64,000 nt of DNA from Trogon surrucura (Eukaryota; Chordata; Aves; Trogoniformes; Trogonidae), in NCBI GenBank assembly GCA_020746105.1, contig CM036619.1:8656238-8720237 (forward strand), in the 5' to 3' direction. The notes under the pieces are model-generated. The model saw only the letters and a list, made by a program, of their open reading frames with translations, searched no databases and was not told the origin of the DNA. Below are positions 39,836-52,303 of this stretch, in pieces; the stretch's first letter is position 1; each line of letters starts with the position of its first letter. The translations under genes were made by a program, and so were the position numbers.

Positions 39836-40041
39836 CATAGAATCATTTAGGTTGGCAAAGACCTTTAAAATCATCAAGCCCAACTGTAAAACTAATGCTG
39901 CCAGATCCACCCCTAAGCCATGTCCCTAAGCACCATATCTACACATCTTTTTAAATATCCCCTCTGGGGTTGGTAACACCACCACTTCCTTGGGCAGCTT
40001 GTTCCAATGCTTAACAACCCTTATGGTGAAGAAATTTTTCC
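39836..40041 (-). mobile_element. CR1 LINE 3'-end fragment in intron 1, minus strand
   Basis: Starts CATAGAATCATTTAGGTTGG, then CAAAGACCTTTAAAATCATC and CTAAGCCATGTCCCTAAGCACC, and ends in the NFF-type coding phrase near GAAATTTTTCCTGTC. It shares the subfamily marks of the copy at 22785. It is antisense to NDRG1. Confidence 0.9.
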
Positions 40042-40748
40042 TGTCACTGTTTCACTAAATGATATTGTATGTAGACTGCCTTTTAGCGTCAGCTTTTAGG
40101 TGTAAATTGGTAAGTTTACCTGGTGTGCAATGTCCTACCCTCACAGCCTTCTTGATGAAGACCTTTCCTGGACAGCTGTGTGAGGAGTGGATTTCCACTG
40201 GGCAGCAGGTTAAGGAAGCAGTAGTTACCCCTCTGCTGTCTGTTGAAAGCTCTGTCCCAAAAATTGCAATTACATTACTTGCTAGTGCTGGACAGTCACA
40301 GGAAATATTCTGAAGCTGTTTAAAAGGCTGAGAGCGAGGCAATCCCATTTTCAGGTTTGGTAATGTGTGTCACTACAAATGACTAAAATCTGGGTTAGGC
40401 CTCTAGGAAATCAATGGCTATGAATATAATGGCTATTGAACTTGGAGTTTCTCTCAAATGGTGGTGGATTTTTTTCCTAGCCATGTCACTTCCAGAGCCC
40501 TGGGTGAATTCAGCAGGGCCAGTCAGCGGGAGGTAATCTCTATTGTTAATTCTATTTGGTGGCAGAGTTGGAGCAGCAGTAAGGAACCATTCAGAGCTTC
40601 TCCTGAATATGTGATCATGTATCGTTAAACTGTTGTTATGGCATAATTAGACTCAGTACTGAGTGTCCAGGAGAATCGGGACCATTATTTGCCATTTAAT
40701 TCATCACAACAAGTGTGGAGTAAAGAGAGAAAGTAAAGCCAGCAATTA

Positions 40749-40782
40749 TCCTTCCAACCCCCCATGTTCTGTGATTCTGTGA
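40749..40782 (+). mobile_element. Very short CR1 tail, plus strand
   Basis: About 34 bases: TATCCTTCCAACCCCCCATG and then TTCTGTGATTCTGTGA octamers. It is recognised only by the 3' block plus two octamer units, so it could be a minimal insertion or a remnant. Confidence 0.6.
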
Positions 40783-41688
40783 CTTATCCAAGCTTCAGAT
40801 TTGAATGTGCAAGCTCCTATATTGGATGACAAGGGAGATGAGTTTAGTTTTACTTTTGGATGAGGACTGTGGCAGGATCAGGCCTGTTTTCTTTCCGGGC
40901 TGGTGTGAGAATGTTGTCTTTGGATACTGCCCAGTGGTTTGTTGTCAGATGGGGTGTTCTCCATGCAGAGGTGCTCAGCAATGTGCTTGCTGATGCACAG
41001 CTGGACTGCCTGTGCTGATGAAATTTTCCACAGCTGTATCTGTTTGTACAAAGCAGGATGTATGTCAATTTTACTGCCCTTATTTTGTGTGGCTGATCAG
41101 TTTCCTATGTTTCTTTTGGGTTTTGTGCTACTTCCTTTCAGTTAATTGTCACAGTTTTAATGTATCTTTTTCATCTGTCAGTCAAGTGGTTTTTTTTTAC
41201 CTCTTGGTAGCTGGAAGTTGTCAATCCAGATCTTCCTTTTCAAGCCCTGTTTTTAAAACTGAATATTCACTACTCTTCCAGGGTTTTAACTGGCTGCTTC
41301 CTGTCTGAACTAAGTATAGCTTCAAAAGTGTAATTCTTTTAGCTTATTTCATACCATGGGTGTGTAAGGCCAATCTACTAGTACTATATGGATGATGTAA
41401 AATTTAATGGAATGAGCAAAACTTTAGGACCTAGTTCATCATGAAAACCTAACTGACTATAGAACAGATTGTTTTGTGTACTTTCAACTATCCCTTGGGT
41501 TTGGTTTTTTTTTGTGGGGGGAGAGGCTTCTGTCATTGGCATTTCACCACTCTTACAACTTCTTTAAGAAATTCTGATTTATTTTTTTTTTTTTAGGAAG
41601 CAAAAACTAAGTGATAAGGATCTTAGTCTGAAATGCCCATGATGAAGACTTTGTAGGTGGAGGCACTGATGTTGAAAACAAAGTGGTA

Positions 41689-41735
41689 ATATATATATTT
41701 TTATATATATATATTTATATAGATAGATAGGTAGG
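41689..41735. repeat. (TA)n / (GATA)n microsatellite in intron 1
   Basis: Alternating TA with T-rich breaks, followed by ATAGATAGATAGGTAGG. Likely to be length-variable between individuals. Confidence 0.9.
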
Positions 41736-42107
41736 CATAAAGTGTGATGGAAGAGTCATCAGCAAAGTAGAACACAACTTTTAAAGAAACCTTTTATTTG
41801 TGAACACAGTAAACAGATATCCAGACAGGAAATGCATTACTAGAGGAAGGAAGGATTGCTTGTGCTGTGGGTTTTCTGTGCTGCTACCTTCAGGAAGCTC
41901 ACGTGCACCTTGCCAAACTAATGATGTAATTTCCCTGCTGCTATAGTTGTAGGGTGCTCTAAACAGACATTGTATGTAACATACCCCTGCTAAATTGTAA
42001 GATGTGTTTGTGTCCTTGGATGAAGTTGCAAGATACTGGCTTATGTGACTGGTCTGTGGAGTAGATACTGTAGAGTTTCATAATGACCCCTTATATTATG
42101 GCAAACT

Positions 42108-43097
42108 GCAAGGTCTTGCACCTGTACTGGGGCAGTCTCAAGCACAAATACAGGCTGAGTTGATGAGTGGATATCAGGAAACACTTCCTCATATCAGGAA
42201 GCCCTTCCTCACAGAGAGGGTGCTCAGGCACTGGAATGCACTGCCCAGGGAAGTGGTGGAGTCACTGTCCCTGGAGGTGTTTAAGGAGAGGCTGGATGTG
42301 GCACTTAGTGCCATGGTCTGGCTGATGTGATGGTGTTGAGTCATATGACTGGACTTGATGATCTCAAAGGTCTTTTCCAGCCTCAGCAATTCTGGATAGA
42401 GAGCAGCTCTGTGGAGGGAGACTTGGGAGTGTTAGTTGACAAGCTCAACATGAGCTGCTAATGTGTGCTTGCAGCCCAGATAGCCAACTGCATCCTGGGC
42501 TGCATCAAAAGAAGCGTGGCCAGCAGGTTGAGGGAGGTGATTCAACCCCTCTACTTTGCTTTTGTGTGACTCCACATGGAATACTGCATCCAGCTTTGGA
42601 GCCCCTAACTTAAAAAAGGCATGGACCTGTTGGAATGAGTCTAGAGGATGGCCATGAAGATGATTGGGGGCTAGACCACCTCTCCAGTGAAGATGAATTA
42701 AGAGAGTTGGAGTTCTTTGGTCTGGCAAAGAGGAGGCTCCAGGGAGACCTTATAGTGGCCTTCCAGTACTTAAAAGGGGCTACATGAAACATGGGGACGG
42801 AGTCTTTGTCAGGGAAGGTAATGATAGAGCAAGGGGTAATATGTTCAAACTGAGTTTCAAACTGAAAGTAGATTAGGTACTAGGAAGGGGTTCCTTCCTG
42901 TGAGATTGGTGAGTCACTGGAACAGGTTGCCCAGGGAAGTTGTGGATGCCTCCTCCCTGGGGGTGTTCAAGGTCAGGCTGGATGGGGCTTTGAGTAACCT
43001 GGTCTAGTGGAAAGTGTCCTTGCCCATGGTGGGCAAGTTGGAACCAGGTGATCTTTAAGGTCCTTTCTAACTTAAACCATTCTATAATTTTATGATA
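42108..43097 (+). mobile_element. CR1 LINE in intron 1, plus strand (interrupted by a second CR1)
   Basis: Starts GCAAGGTCTTGCACCTGTAC, is interrupted at 42172-42393, then resumes at TAGAGAGCAGCTCTGTGGAG. It continues through GGCTGCATCAAAAGAAGCGT, GACCTTATAGTGGCCTTCCAG and GGAACAGGTTGCCCAGGGAA, ending with CCATTCTATAATTTTATGAT. The coding region has many frameshifts and stops, so it is an old, dead copy of a subfamily different from the copies at 11469 and 31115. It lies in the sense orientation of NDRG1. Confidence 0.93.
42172..42393 (+). mobile_element. CR1 tail inserted inside another CR1
   Basis: Carries CACTTCCTCACAGAGAGGGTG-like coding phrases, GGCACTGGAATGCACTGCCC, GTGGCACTTAGTGCCATGG, TCTGGCTGATGTGATGG and GACTTGATGATCTCAAAGG. 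These marks define a separate CR1 subfamily also present at 56996. The segment is flanked by GGATA on both sides (42169-42173 and 42394-42398), and removing it restores contiguous outer CR1 sequence. A 10-base phrase (ATATCAGGAA) is repeated near its left end. Confidence 0.88.
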
Positions 43098-45329
43098 AAT
43101 TCAAAATACTATTCTTTTTCTTAGATGACTGAATTTAAAAGCATCACATTTTTTTTCCCCATGTGAAGCATACTGAATTTTATGAAGTTGTGTATAAAAT
43201 CTTATATAAACACTTAGGCATGCATAGCTCCAACCCCTCTTGTAGACAAAGTATGGTTCTCTACCTGGTGTATAGATTCTAACCTGGAGAACAGAGAGGT
43301 AAGGCTTTAGAAAAAGTCAGCCGAGGATGAAGAGTTGCTTTTTACCCATTTTGGATGGTTTTGAAATGCCTTATTTTGAGAAGGAAGGAGTGTTCTGGCA
43401 CTGGGTGGTGCTGACTTAGACACTCCCTCAACAGTCCAACAGTCCCATCTACTCTGATAGAGGCAGGAGTGTTCTCAGCCCTTAGGTTTCTTATTGTATC
43501 TCTAGGTGCTGAGGCTTGCAGGCAAGAAAGACTGTTACCCAAATGTAGTTGGAAATAATTCGGCATGTGCAAATGCTTAAATTTGGATAAATTTATAATG
43601 AGACTTTCTTGGGAAGAAAGATGTGTCCTTAAAACAGTGTCTGTTTAACATTCTAGATGTTAATCTGGATTTAAGCTTTGTATAAAGTTTATCCTAGAAA
43701 AGGGGACCCGGGACCTCACAGGAACAAAATAATATTCATAAACTAAACCTACAGACACTTGTCGTGGAAAACTTCAGCCCGGACATTTTGGCAGGGGTTA
43801 TAGAAAACTTGCTACAGCTATGAGCAAGCAATTTTAATAGGTGGTAGAACAAGTTGCATATGTACTCAGAAGCTGTAACCCATATAATATGACCTAGTGA
43901 ATAAATGTAGCTTCACTGTCATGTTTTGTAACATAGGTACTCATCTTTGCAACACTGACATAAAAAAATGGCAAGCACATGAAAAGAATGCACTGTATAC
44001 TTGCAAGAGTGCAATCTGGAGAGCCAGATAACATTCCTGATCTTTGAGTATACTGTGAGCCTTTCCCTTCTGAAGTGATCTTGATATGTTTTTACCTCTA
44101 ACTTGCACAGAACTACCCACTTTTTTGAAGCAGTTGCAGCTGGGCAGAGGCTATGCACTATTAAAGCATGGCAGAATGAGAATAGGAGGGGGTGGGGAGC
44201 ATGGCCTGACACTGGTGAACAATAGCTTGTTTCTTGTCTATTTAGACTGCAGTTTTTGTGACAGAAGCTGTCTCTTCCATGTTATGAAATGCCTAATGTG
44301 TCTTTGCATTGGTGGTTATCTAATCTGCACCCAACGCCCAGCCTTGCACCCAGTTGCAAGGCACATGTCAGGTTCCGTACCATCACCTTTAGTCTTTGCT
44401 TAAGGCTTTGTGTTTGAAGTTGAAGGAGGAGTGGGACAGATACAGAGAAAGATGTTGGGAAGATGTGGGGCGGGTGCTGGGGCAGCAGAAGGAGACAGGC
44501 TGGCTTGGTGGTTAAGGAAAGCGAAGCCTGGGAAGGCATCTGGTTGCTCTTCATTCTTTCCACCCTGTGGTGCTGCCACCCAGAGCCTGCAGTCCGGTAA
44601 AGCTAAAGGACGATATTGGCACCAGTACAAATGGTCATGCGTTTCCAGATAAGCTTAGGCTGCCACTTGAATGTAGTGTTTTGTACAAAAGACCTGGGTT
44701 TCCCTGCTCCCACCCTGAGCTGTCACACCCTGCAAGGACTGTTTGCAGCCACGTCATCAGTGAGTGGTGGCTGCTGGAGTAGGGTTTTTGGGATGACAGA
44801 GTTCTTCATAGCCAGGGAAACCTGTGAGGTTTTAATCTGTTTAAAGAAATTTCACATTATCGGAGAAAACCATTTTTCACAGAGGTATGATCAGAAGCAG
44901 TTTCAGGTGCCAGCTGCTAAAGAAACCTGAATTTTTGAGAACTTAGTTAGGGTTTGTAGTCTGTCCCTCCCTGGAGTTGTGATATTATACTGTAGGTAGT
45001 ATTAGGCATTGCTACAACAGGAAAAAAAGCTGTAAAACACTGCAACCTCTTTGTTTTCCTACCAGCTAGGGATAGAGTAGCTGCCTGTTATATTGGGGGA
45101 GGTTGGTCCTTTGGCTAGCACACCAACCCTTCCCACAGCTGGTTTTTACCCCTGTGAAGCATGGGAGAACCCTGAGCTTTCCAAGGAACATTCCTCATTG
45201 CATCCCACAGAGAGAGGATTGTGCAAGCCGCATTGCAACAGTTTTCTTGCTCAACGTCTGCATTGAGCAGACACAAGAGTTGCTTCCAGCTCAGTTTGTT
45301 TTGATGCTACTATCAATGTGCAGCTGCCA

Positions 45330-45660
45330 GAGCATATCATGCGTGTGAAGAGGAACCAGCGCCTGGCCTGAGGAACTGGCAGTTTAAAGGCTGTGCCTGA
45401 TGCCAAAGCGACTGCAGCTGAACAGCTCTGTGTCTGTACAGGCACCGGCGCCAGTCGCACGACCAAAAAACAGCCCGAACAAAGGGGCTGGAGACAAGCT
45501 CGTAGATCCCGTTGTCATAACGGCACAGGGGGGTGCCAGGGCCACAGACCAGTGTGGCTGCAGGAGATGCTGTGGACCCACACCTGCGTGTCCTCCGTGG
45601 GAGCCTGGTGAGGTCGACACCTGGCTCTGTCCTTGCTGCCGTCACCACATGCCTTCACCC
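45330..45660. other. Unexplained CpG-containing patch in intron 1
   Basis: Local GC and CpG content is clearly above the surrounding intron, with clustered sites such as CACCGGCGCCAGTCGCACG and GGTCGACACC. Both strands have open frames of about 100 codons through it, cysteine-rich on the plus strand. I recognise no protein family, splice structure or repeat consensus. It could be a decayed repeat, a retrocopy fragment or an alternative CpG-rich regulatory element. Confidence 0.35.
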
Positions 45661-47974
45661 GGCTGCTGCTTGGCACAGGGCTCAAGTTTGTGGCTAAAAC
45701 ATTTCAGTTTCCTAATCAGATGGATTAGGATCAGCATATAGCCTAAGTCTAAACTTAAAAACGGTAAAACTTTAAGCCCTTCTTATTTTTTGGCTTTGAA
45801 AATCACTATTATGCTTCATTATACTCCTAAAATCCCACTTTTTTTATGGGTTGAAGACGCTCATTTTCAACTGCAGCCTTCACTAAAATATGCTGCTGGA
45901 GTAGCTCACGAAGGAGACTGAAAGGAAGTAAAAGCAAGTTGGTTAGAAACTAACAAAAATGTAATTAAATTGAATATCAACAGTGTGGTGTGCTTGAAGC
46001 AGGCTGGGCCATGGCAATTCACAGGACATCTGTGAATTGGGAGCCACCAGGCAGTGTACTTGTTTCAGGTCCCTGATACTATTTAATGTAATGCTCTCAT
46101 TCCTGGCCCTTTCTGATTTGAAACTTCAGGTTATTTAGGGGTTATGCTTTCAAGCTTCCTTTGCATCAGGTTATTCACTTTTAGTCACAAATTGAGATAA
46201 TAGCGTATAACCAGAGGCTAAGGATACCCAGAGTCACAAGTAGAGTGCCTTCAACTTCTGACACTCACTGCTCAAACTGTTAAGTCAGATGCTATGTAAC
46301 TGTCAAAAATCATCTGCCCTTTTTAAAGGAAAGGAGCTGCTATAAAACCTCTTTCATGATTTATTGTGTGGAACTATGTCAGAGGAAATCATTTACTCGG
46401 TACACAATGGACCTCGTGATACCAGTGCCTGTAACAAAGAGAGGCTTAAACAGGGCAATAGTGTGGGCAGATGTTTATGCATGAAGTGTTTTGAATGCTT
46501 GCAAAATGCATAACTTCCAAATTAATCACAAACAGGAAGATTAATTTTGTCAAGTATGCTATAAAGTATCTGAAATGTAAACGGCACTTAATGAGTGTGT
46601 GCATTGTGGACCATAACCATACATGGGTGGTGTTGACTGATGTCCACTTGTCTGTTTAGTGGAGACAAGTTTTTTTCAAGCTGTTTTTTTTTGATTTCAG
46701 GGCCAGACTAGTTTACAGCATCTACTGTTAATGACTAGAAGATGTCTAATTGACTGTATGTAAGGCTCAAATGCTGTTTGAGTATTGTGGTAACTTTCCA
46801 TGTTTCATTGTCAGAGTTCTGAGTTTCTTGGTTACTTTTCTGGAACTGATGGGGCTCTTGGCAAATCAGCTTCTGCAGAGCTCTGGAGACGTCTTAGCTC
46901 TCTCCATCCTTGCCTTATCTCGACTTCTTTAATAGTGCTTTGAGCTGCTGCAGATGCACAAAGCCTCAGATTGTGACTCCTGTCCTTCCTGCCTGCTTTG
47001 TTGCCTCAGCTCTGGAGATACTTGTGGCTTTCAAGGGACAAAACACAGAGTGATTTGACTGGCTTGGAAGCACTTTCCATGTGTGGCTCTGGAGCCCTGT
47101 GGTCCCTTTCTCCAAAGACAGCGACACCAGTGCTTGCAAGCTGTGACCCTCGGTGCCCATGGCCTTCTCCCTCCTTGCCATTAGATGTTCATGAGCATTA
47201 AATCCCACACATAAGGCGAGTGCTGTCTCTCTTGCTTGCTCAGCCTGAAAAGATGGAAACACTGTCAGGCTGCTCTGTCAGACTGCTTCTGGCTGTCAGG
47301 ACTCAAAAGGAGAATAATCTCTGCCAGTGTTTAAAAAAGTTGTTCTGAGGAAATAGCGTTCTCTGTGAAATTCTCAGGCAGGAGTTTTTTTCCTAGTCTT
47401 TGTTTTCTATGATAGCAAGTAGGGGCAGAGGTAAATCCTGTAGTACTGCTAGGAGTTCCCCCAGCACTTCATGGATGAGACTGTCACACTTGGTGATGGA
47501 CCCTGTGGCACAAACTTGGACAATCATGTGTGTCTTCAGAAGAATGAAGCCTGGAATGAGGGATCTTTGAACTTGTTTTGCTTCTGTGCTTGGAATTAAT
47601 TTGGTCAAACGTATTGAGATTACCTAACATTTGGTACTTATGTTTGCAACATTGCTAGTGTCTGAATGGCCTGATGTGTAGCTTTTTAGCTCTGTTGTTG
47701 GGATCCCTGTTGTGCAGAGCCAGACCACACATCCATCCTGGACACTCTGCTACCGAAACAAGGCTACAGCAATGCCTGTCCCACCAGTGTTGGTACAGAG
47801 GGCCAGGGGATCTATTTAAGAAAAAAACATGCGGGCTCGGTAAATGGTTCTTGAGCTTACTACTAGGCTTGGTTCTAACACTTGTTCTGGTAGTTTTGGA
47901 GCAGTGGATTTGGGCTGGAATGGGTACAGAAAAGCCTCTTTGAATGAAATTAGTGAACACAGTGTTGCACAGGT

Positions 47975-48186
47975 GACATTGATGAGATGCATCCTGGAGC
48001 CCTCAGGGAATTGGCTGATGTAGTTGCTGAGCCACTGTCCATGATGTTTGAAAAGTCATAGCAGTCAGGTGAAGTCCCTGATGACTGGAAAAAGGGAAAC
48101 ATTGCACTCATTTCTAAAAAGGGTTGAAAGGAGGACCCTAGGAATTGGTAGCCTGTCAGCCTCACCTCTGTGTCTGGGAAGATCAG
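47975..48186 (+). mobile_element. CR1 LINE reverse-transcriptase fragment, plus strand
   Basis: Translation gives a decayed form of the conserved N-terminal reverse-transcriptase block: GEVPDDWKKGN, then KEDP, then PVSLTSVSGK, with stops and a frameshift. This is upstream in CR1 ORF2 of everything else seen in the window except the old copy at 25966. It probably belongs with the CR1 that continues from 48236. Confidence 0.82.
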
Positions 48187-48225
48187 AGAATCATAAAGTC
48201 ATGGAATAGTTTGGGCTGGAAGGTG
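48187..48225 (-). mobile_element. Short CR1 3'-end fragment in opposite orientation
   Basis: AGAATCATAAAGTCATGGAA followed by TAGTTTGGGCTGGAAGG reads as the 3' end of a minus-strand CR1. It lies between two plus-strand CR1 segments. Only about 39 bases long, so the call is moderate. Confidence 0.6.
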
Positions 48226-48235
48226 CATGGTTCAG

Positions 48236-49066
48236 TTGACACACCTGAGGGACAGGATGCCATCTAGAAGGACCTGGACAAGCTGGAGAAGTGGGGCTGT
48301 GTCAACCTCATGAGGTTCAACAAGGCCAAGTGCAAGGTCCTCCACCTGGGTCTGGGTAACCCCTCAATATCAATACAGACTGGGGGATGATGTGATAGAG
48401 GGCAGCAGCCCTGTGGAGAAGGACTTGAGGGTGCTGGTGTATGAGAAGCTGGACATGAGCTGGCAGTGTGTGTTCACAGCTCAGAAAGATAACCATATCC
48501 TGGACTTCAGCAAAAGAGGCGTCACCAGCAAGTCAAGGGAGGTGATTCTGCCCCTCTGCTCTTGTGAGACCCCCACCTGCAGTACTGCATTCAGCTCTGG
48601 AGTCCTCAGCACATGAAACATGGACCTGTTGGAGCAGGTCCAGAGGAGGCCACAAAAATGAGCAGTGGGCTGGAACACCTCCCCTGTGAGGACAGGCTGA
48701 GAGGATGGAGTTGTTGAGCCTGGAGAAGAGAAGGCTCTGGGAAGCACTTTCAGTTCATAAAGCGGGCCCACAGCAAAGATGAGGACAGTATTTTTTTTTT
48801 ACTGTTTTTAAACAAAAGGGGGTGGGGTGGGTTAGATTTAGACTAGATATAAGGAAGAAATTTTTTTTGCCAAGAAGATGGTGAAGCACTGCAACAGGTT
48901 GCCCAGAGAGATAGTAGAAGCTCTCTCTCTGGAAGCACTCAAGGTCAGGTCGGATGGGGCATTGAGCAATATGATTTGGTTGAAGATGTCCCTGTTCACT
49001 GCAGGGGGATTGACCTAGATGGCCTTTAAAGATCCCTTCCAACCTAAAACATTCTATGATGCCATG
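48236..49066 (+). mobile_element. CR1 LINE in intron 1, plus strand
   Basis: Contains GTTGACACACCTGAGGGACA, CCTCATGAGGTTCAACAAGG, CAAGTGCAAGGTCCTCCACC, GAGAAGGACTTGAGGGTGCTG and GCAACAGGTTGCCCAGAGAG. It ends with GATCCCTTCCAACCTAAAAC and ATTCTATGAT. A T-run and frameshifts break the coding sequence. Same broad subfamily as the outer copy at 42108. It is in the sense orientation of NDRG1. Confidence 0.93.
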
Positions 49067-52000
49067 ACTTTGCCCTTCCCCACACCCCCTTTCCTTCCTA
49101 GAAGCTGGTTTGATATTTTTCTATCTCGTTGGCAAGAGTAGATCTTTGATCAGTTTTAAAGCACTTTGCAAACTGCAAAAGTACCTTAAACCTTATTTTT
49201 TTCTTATTGAAAGGTATGATTCTTTTAAAACTTAATCCTTTGAGCAGCATTTGTAGCTGATATCTGGGGGCAGAATGGTGGGTTTCCACTGGGTGGAGAT
49301 GGCTTGTCTTAGAAAGGAGAAAGTAGGACCACTTAGCAGGCTGAACTGCCCAAACAGAGTGAAAAAAAAGTTGTTTTTCTCCAAGTTGGCAACTTTATGC
49401 TACTGCTTGCAGATATAAATGAACTTTGTCTTTTGAAGACTTCTGTGAGTCAAAGTGCTTTGAAATGTGTATAAAGGAATGCTTGTATGGTTTATCTGTG
49501 CAGGAGAGTTACGCAGTTACATTAGTGATGAGCTACCCTGTTGTGTAAGGGGGGAGCACAAAGCACTTCTTCAGAGATTGTAAAATTTGTGCTGAGCATG
49601 GATGGTACAAAACCACTTCCCCAGCATGTTTCTCTTTGGAAAATAAGATGGTTTTTACAGTGCTGCCAGATAGCAGGGCTTTGTTTGCCAGCCCTCGTGA
49701 ACGAACAGCATGTTGTGCTGCCTTATCACAAGGTTGTTTCTTGGTAGGAACATTTCAGGTATTCCTGATGCAGAGAAGAAGCCAGAGCTTGGAAATCATG
49801 TTCTGAAAACATGATGTGGCTCCAAGATCTGGTATCTTTCCAAAAGTGAGGACTGGGTACATGTTGAGCTTTTGTTCAGCAGCCTTTATGACAGGTGTGT
49901 AATCTGCTGGTCAGTGCTTGCTAGAGCTGGTTCTTTCAGAAACATAGAGCGACAACTTTGAACTATTATGAAAACAGGATTGTTTTTTAAGGCTATAAAA
50001 GGCATCCATCTTGTTCTCTTCGGCACAGTTGTTTTTTCTGGTCATTTGTAGTCAATGCTTTGAGTCCCTGAAAATCTGAAGCTATCCCATGTAAACAACT
50101 TTCTTCCGCAAACAGTAGCTGTGGCTGTGTTCCCCAAGCTTCTTCTTACTGGAAAACTTCAGCGGACCTGGCTTCTTATTTTCCCTGTATGCAGGCAAAA
50201 CATGGAAAAATCTTTTGCACTTCTAGTGCCTACTGCAGAATTTGGTGCAGCATTAATGTGTTACTTCTGTCTTAAAAGAATTTGCTGAAAAAACGCCATT
50301 TGAGTTAGCTGTAGTTGCATATAAGTATTTTGACTTCCAGATATTACAGCAGCATTTATTTGCCTCTCTGCCATGCACAATTGTTCGCTGTATGGTATGG
50401 CAGATTACATAGATGACCATAATTACAAAAATACGTAATGCTGCTTCTAAAATGTCGCTTGAAATTGCTTGAAATTGTGGCAAACTTGTTTTCTTGTTTG
50501 TGCAGATTAACATCTGTAACCTACTGGAAATACTGGAGAAAAAGGGTGAATCAGAGTTGCTGCCAGGGAATTACCTCTTTCTTGACTTACTTGACTAAGT
50601 GTCTTGGGTACCTCGTTGTAAATTTGGATTACAAATTACTGGCAATGGGGTCAGTTTTGTTCCTGTCCTCACACTTCAGGGGGTGAGGTTAAATATTCGT
50701 GAACCATTTCTCCAAGTTTAGAATCCCCAGTCTAATTCTTTACCAAAAATCCACCCATTTGTATAGCTAGCGAGAAGGGTTCCTAAAATCTGAAGCTGTT
50801 TGCTTAACTTCCTTAATCCGCTTCATAGCCTTCTGCGGCATCCAGCCGTTTTACAAGTTTTCTCACTAAAGTGTTTTTGTCCAGGGAAAAGTGCATCGAG
50901 TTGACCCATGGGGCAGAGAAAAAATGATGCTGCTGCAGCTGCTGGCTCTCAATATTCCCGTGGGCCTCGCAGCCCTAGCTGAGCACTAGGGCATTTATGT
51001 AGACAAGGTTGATTGGCTTAAATCAGATTGAAGTCAGGAGGTGGGAAATCATGGTTTAAACAATCGATATAAATTTTGTTCTGTAGTTTTATGCTTGTCC
51101 TTAGAAAAACTGTTAATAATTAAACTTGTTTAAACCTTTTGGCTTGCTTTGAGTACACTTACTCATGTGCTTCTCTTGGGACAGTTCTAAACTTTTCTGA
51201 AAAAGTAGATAATTTATTTGTTTTGTACTTGACTAATTAATAAGTGTCCAATTTTCTCCAAAGATGCCCCAAACCCACATGACCTGCGTTTCTCCAGCAG
51301 GCCAGAGGATATAACAAACATACTTTGACTTTTGTATTTGTCATTTTGCTGTTAGGACAATTCTGTTATTTCTTTTGGAAGTTGTTTCTGGTCATTCCTC
51401 AGAGCTTGGCAGGGAACAACCCTCTGTCTCTGGCACCCTGTCCTTGTGAACAGAATGAAAACACGTTCTTCATTTTAACTCTGTTTGGACCAATATGGTC
51501 ACTGAAGTGAGATGCTCGTTGATCCAGATGCAAAAGGTGCCCAGCACCTCCAGCACAACCTGCTGTTCCACCTGCCTTGGCGTCAACCCTTCTGGGGTTT
51601 GACTGTACTCATGGCCCCAGGTCAGCTTCCCACGGATGGCAGCTGGGCATCGTGATGCCAATCCTGTCTTGGAGCAGCGTACAGCAGTCTTTTTCCTTGC
51701 TTTGACAGTTCTGAAAGTAATATTATTGCATGCATGTATGTTTCATGTGGTGCTGTCTGTTTGTTCAGATAAAGGAAAGTATTTCCCTACCAGAGAATAT
51801 AACCTATCAATCTGAGAGTAGAATGATGCTAATGAGTGTCCAGTTCAGTTTTCTTAAAGTTCTGGGGGATGGAGAGGGAACCTGCATCAAAAGAAAAAAG
51901 TAATCCAGAGACAAGTATCCAAGCTAATTTCAGAAGTGGTTGTACAGATTTGGCTATGTCTCCTCCTCCTGGCAGTTTCCACGACTCTCTCTGTACTGGT

Positions 52001-52303
52001 CCCTGCCCTGTTTCCTTCAACATTGCTCGTTCTGAAGCTGCCAAACTTTTGTTTGATCTTACAACCTTAGTATTTCTTTTAATCTGGTATTGTGCAGGAT
52101 TGTGTCTATAAATAAACCAGGGAGGCATTCTACAAGAGATTCATGACCTTCTTGCAAAGGTCTTTTAAACTATAACCACAAGCAATGGGTCATTGGTGGG
52201 AGGGGGAAAGGCGGGTGTTGGGTGGAGCAGGGTCTTTATTTGTTCCTGTATTTAATCTTTGATGCAAGCTGAGAACAAATCGGGTTTTTTTTCATCTTTG
52301 CAG

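Larger units (their letters stand above)
36743..52303 (+). other. NDRG1: NDRG1 intron 1 (15.6 kb)
   Basis: GT-AG intron between the non-coding exon and the ATG exon. The donor is GTAAGG; the acceptor is a T-rich tract ending in TTTGCAG at 52297-52303. It holds CR1 pieces at about 39836, 40749, 42108 and 47975, a TA/GATA microsatellite at 41689, and an unexplained CpG-containing patch at 45330-45660. Between these I see no gene, RNA gene or other repeat. The open frames inside are short, lack recognisable domains and are taken to be chance. Confidence 0.85.
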
